NCBI GenBank assembly: GCA_003542955.1
Contig: DPJP01000136.1
Span: forward strand, 16,210-24,144
Source: Armatimonadota bacterium
GTDB lineage: Bacteria > Armatimonadota > Zipacnadia > Zipacnadales > UBA11051
Reading direction: 5' to 3'
DNA length: 7,935 nt
The position numbers and the translations under genes were made by a program. Shown here piece by piece: positions 6,182 to 7,935 of the stretch (the stretch's first letter is position 1; each line of letters begins with the position of its first letter). Under the pieces are notes generated by a model that had not been told where the DNA came from, did not search any database, and was given only the letters and a program-made list of their open reading frames with translations.

Positions 6182-7935
6182 ATGGTAGTTGCTCGAGGGG
6201 CCGAGAGCCGTGTCCTCGGCCTGGCCGTCCTTGCGGTGGTGCTCTGCCCCGCATTGTCCGGGTGCGGGAGCGACGGCGGCGAGACGTCCACAGTCGTCTC
6301 AGCCCGCAACGATGGTCAGGTCTCGACCTCCGGTCCGACGATCTGGCCGGCGGAAGACGGCGGCTCGCAGGCGGGCGCAGTACGCAGCGAACTCGCCGTG
6401 GGGTTCGTGGGCGATCTGGTCGGGACGGGCGAGGCTGAAGTCGGGTCGGCGATAAAGATACTACGCGTGCTGGTGGGCCTGGATGTCCCGACGCCCACGG
6501 ACTTCTGGAGGTGGGACTGCAATCAGTCCGGCAACAGAGACATCGGTGACGCGATCAGCATCCTGCGCTGCGTGGTCGGCCTGGACCCCTGGCCAATACC
6601 TCCTCCGGCCTCCGTGCCGACTGAAGACCTGGTGGGCGTCAACTACGCCTGCTGGGATCATGCTCTCTACGCATCGCTGACCTCCGAGAGCGCGCTCGCG
6701 GACGCGCGGGCGGCCGGCGCAAACTGCATCGCCCTTGTTGTGACGTGGTACATAGACGGCCTGACGGCATCCGACGTGTATCCCGATGCATCGAGGACGC
6801 CCACTGACGAGTCACTTGTGGCTGCGATCTCGCGCGCGCACGCTCTCGGCATGAAGGTGATGCTCAAGCCGCACGTGGACCCCGTCAACAGCGCCCAATC
6901 CCGGACGGATATCCGCCCGATTGACGTGCCGGGCTGGCAGGCCTCCTACGCGGAGTTCCTGCGCCATTATGCCGAGTTCGCGGCTGCCAACGGCGTCGAA
7001 CTCCTCTGTGTGGGCACGGAGTTGAAGGGCCTGACGGGGCCTGAGCACGACGCATTCTGGCGTGGGCTGGTCAATGGCGTCGTCAAGCCGGTGTATCCCG
7101 GCAGCACCTGCTACGCGGCCAACCACGACGAGTACGCGCAGGTCACGTTCTGGGACGTGCTGGACTGCGCGGGGGTGGATGCCTATTTCAGCCTGCCCCC
7201 GGGCTCCTGCCCCACCCGCGCCGAACTGCGCAGTCGGTGGGCCGCCTCAATCGATGCCCTGCGAACATGGCAGGCCGGACACGGGCGGCCGGTGCTGTTC
7301 ACCGAAATCGGTTACTACGCCGCCGATGGGTGCGTGCAGAACCCCAGCGACCCGTCCCACCTGGTGGGCACCTACAACGAGTGCTGCCAGCAGAACGCCT
7401 ATGCTGCAGTTCTCGAGGTGTTGACGGCCGAGCCCTGGCAGACAGGCATCTTCTTCTGGGATTGGGAGCCCAACGCCGCGCACCCGGCGGCGCAGGCCAT
7501 CGCTCTGACGCCGCAGGACAAGCCGGCGCAAGACACCATGGCCTCGTACTTCACCTTCGGGAGCCTGCTCGCGCCGGACGGAACCGACACCTCGCTGTTC
7601 GGCTTCGAGCGTGGCTGTCTGCGCTGGGTGCGTCAGACGTATGAAGGCAGCCGGGGGGTGGAAGACCTGAGGCCGACGCGCGACACGCATCAGGCAGGGA
7701 GCGGCGCACTCCGGCTGATGTGCGACCTGCAGCCGAGCGGCCAACGCCAGGGCGAAGCGTATGTGGACCTGCGCTACCTCGGCTTCGGGGAGCCGGGCCA
7801 GGCCTTCGACCTGACCGGGAGGCGGATCGCCTGCCATGTGTTCTGCCCCCCCGGCTCAGGAGGGTCCGTCTCGGCGCCGTCAGGGCTCCAGATACTGGTC
7901 AAAAATGGCGGCGACGGAGCGCTGTACGGCACATG
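6182..7935 (+). CDS. Dockerin-bearing lipoprotein with GH113-like catalytic domain, C-terminus cut by window edge
   Basis: 584 residues are visible and the frame is open at the edge. Residues 1-28 are a lipoprotein signal with a textbook lipobox (LSGC, Cys28). A linker leads to a dockerin at 74-138: loop 1 is degenerate (D78, V80, T82, S89), while loop 2 is intact (D112, N114, S116, D120, D123) and continues DIGDAISILRCVVGL. Residues about 148-460 resemble the GH113 TIM barrel, a family known for endo-beta-1,4-mannanases. Motifs are LVVTWYIDGL (185-194), VMLKPHVD (226-233), CVGTELKGL (276-284), YAANHDEY (311-318), GVDAYFSLP (331-339), VLFTEIGYY (371-379) and IFFWDWEP (423-430). E280 is the likely acid/base and E375 the likely nucleophile, by analogy with the family. 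From about 470 a beta-rich segment begins (LFGFERG, AGSGALRLMCDL, AYVDLRYLGF), probably a carbohydrate-binding-type module. The substrate could be mannan or another beta-glycan. Confidence 0.86.
   Translation, partial: MVVARGAESRVLGLAVLAVVLCPALSGCGSDGGETSTVVSARNDGQVSTSGPTIWPAEDGGSQAGAVRSELAVGFVGDLVGTGEAEVGSAIKILRVLVGLDVPTPTDFWRWDCNQSGNRDIGDAISILRCVVGLDPWPIPPPASVPTEDLVGVNYACWDHALYASLTSESALADARAAGANCIALVVTWYIDGLTASDVYPDASRTPTDESLVAAISRAHALGMKVMLKPHVDPVNSAQSRTDIRPIDVPGWQASYAEFLRHYAEFAAANGVELLCVGTELKGLTGPEHDAFWRGLVNGVVKPVYPGSTCYAANHDEYAQVTFWDVLDCAGVDAYFSLPPGSCPTRAELRSRWAASIDALRTWQAGHGRPVLFTEIGYYAADGCVQNPSDPSHLVGTYNECCQQNAYAAVLEVLTAEPWQTGIFFWDWEPNAAHPAAQAIALTPQDKPAQDTMASYFTFGSLLAPDGTDTSLFGFERGCLRWVRQTYEGSRGVEDLRPTRDTHQAGSGALRLMCDLQPSGQRQGEAYVDLRYLGFGEPGQAFDLTGRRIACHVFCPPGSGGSVSAPSGLQILVKNGGDGALYGT

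Noticed and set aside
4450..6309. A 619-codon open frame on the minus strand opposite the dockerin lipoprotein gene
   Set aside because: Its translation is Arg/Val/Ala-rich without recognisable domains, and it lies antisense to a gene with clear lipobox, dockerin and PKD motifs. Long antisense frames are expected with high-GC codon use.

Overview
This is a high-GC stretch of bacterial chromosome with four protein genes. Two are on the minus strand on the left (positions 1-4634) and two are on the plus strand on the right (4852-7935). The outermost gene on each side is cut by the window edge. I see no RNA genes, mobile elements, CRISPR arrays or phage genes. The dockerin-bearing lipoproteins, sugar-active enzymes with discoidin-like modules and GC-ending codons suggest an uncultured free-living polysaccharide degrader. 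Armatimonadota, Planctomycetota or a related phylum would fit, but no marker gene is present and the assignment is only a guess.

Left half, minus strand. Positions 1-2177 hold about 725 residues of a PEP-synthase-like ATP-dependent phosphotransferase. Its domain order and motifs match the rifampicin phosphotransferase (Rph)-like family, and the catalytic-histidine domain lies beyond the left edge. Upstream of it, 2178-2366 is a short gap containing two inverted repeats. Positions 2367-4634 encode a 755-residue secreted protein. It has a signal peptide, two discoidin-like beta-sandwich modules and a C-terminal barrel-like domain that looks like a glycoside hydrolase I cannot assign to a numbered family.

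Middle. Positions 4635-4851 are the shared upstream region between the divergent gene pairs.

Right half, plus strand. Positions 4852-6042 encode a lipoprotein with a dockerin directly behind the lipid anchor, then a PKD-like domain and an Asp/Trp-rich C-terminal domain. Positions 6182-7935 encode a second lipoprotein. It has the same N-terminal dockerin type, a GH113-like (endo-mannanase-type) catalytic domain and the start of a further beta-rich module that runs off the right edge.

Reading together: at least three of the four products are exported and look built to bind or cut polysaccharide at or outside the cell surface. The most unusual point is the architecture of the two neighbouring lipoproteins. 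Each puts a dockerin, usually a C-terminal cellulosome plug, between a lipidated cysteine and the functional domains. The Rph-like gene is the functional outlier.
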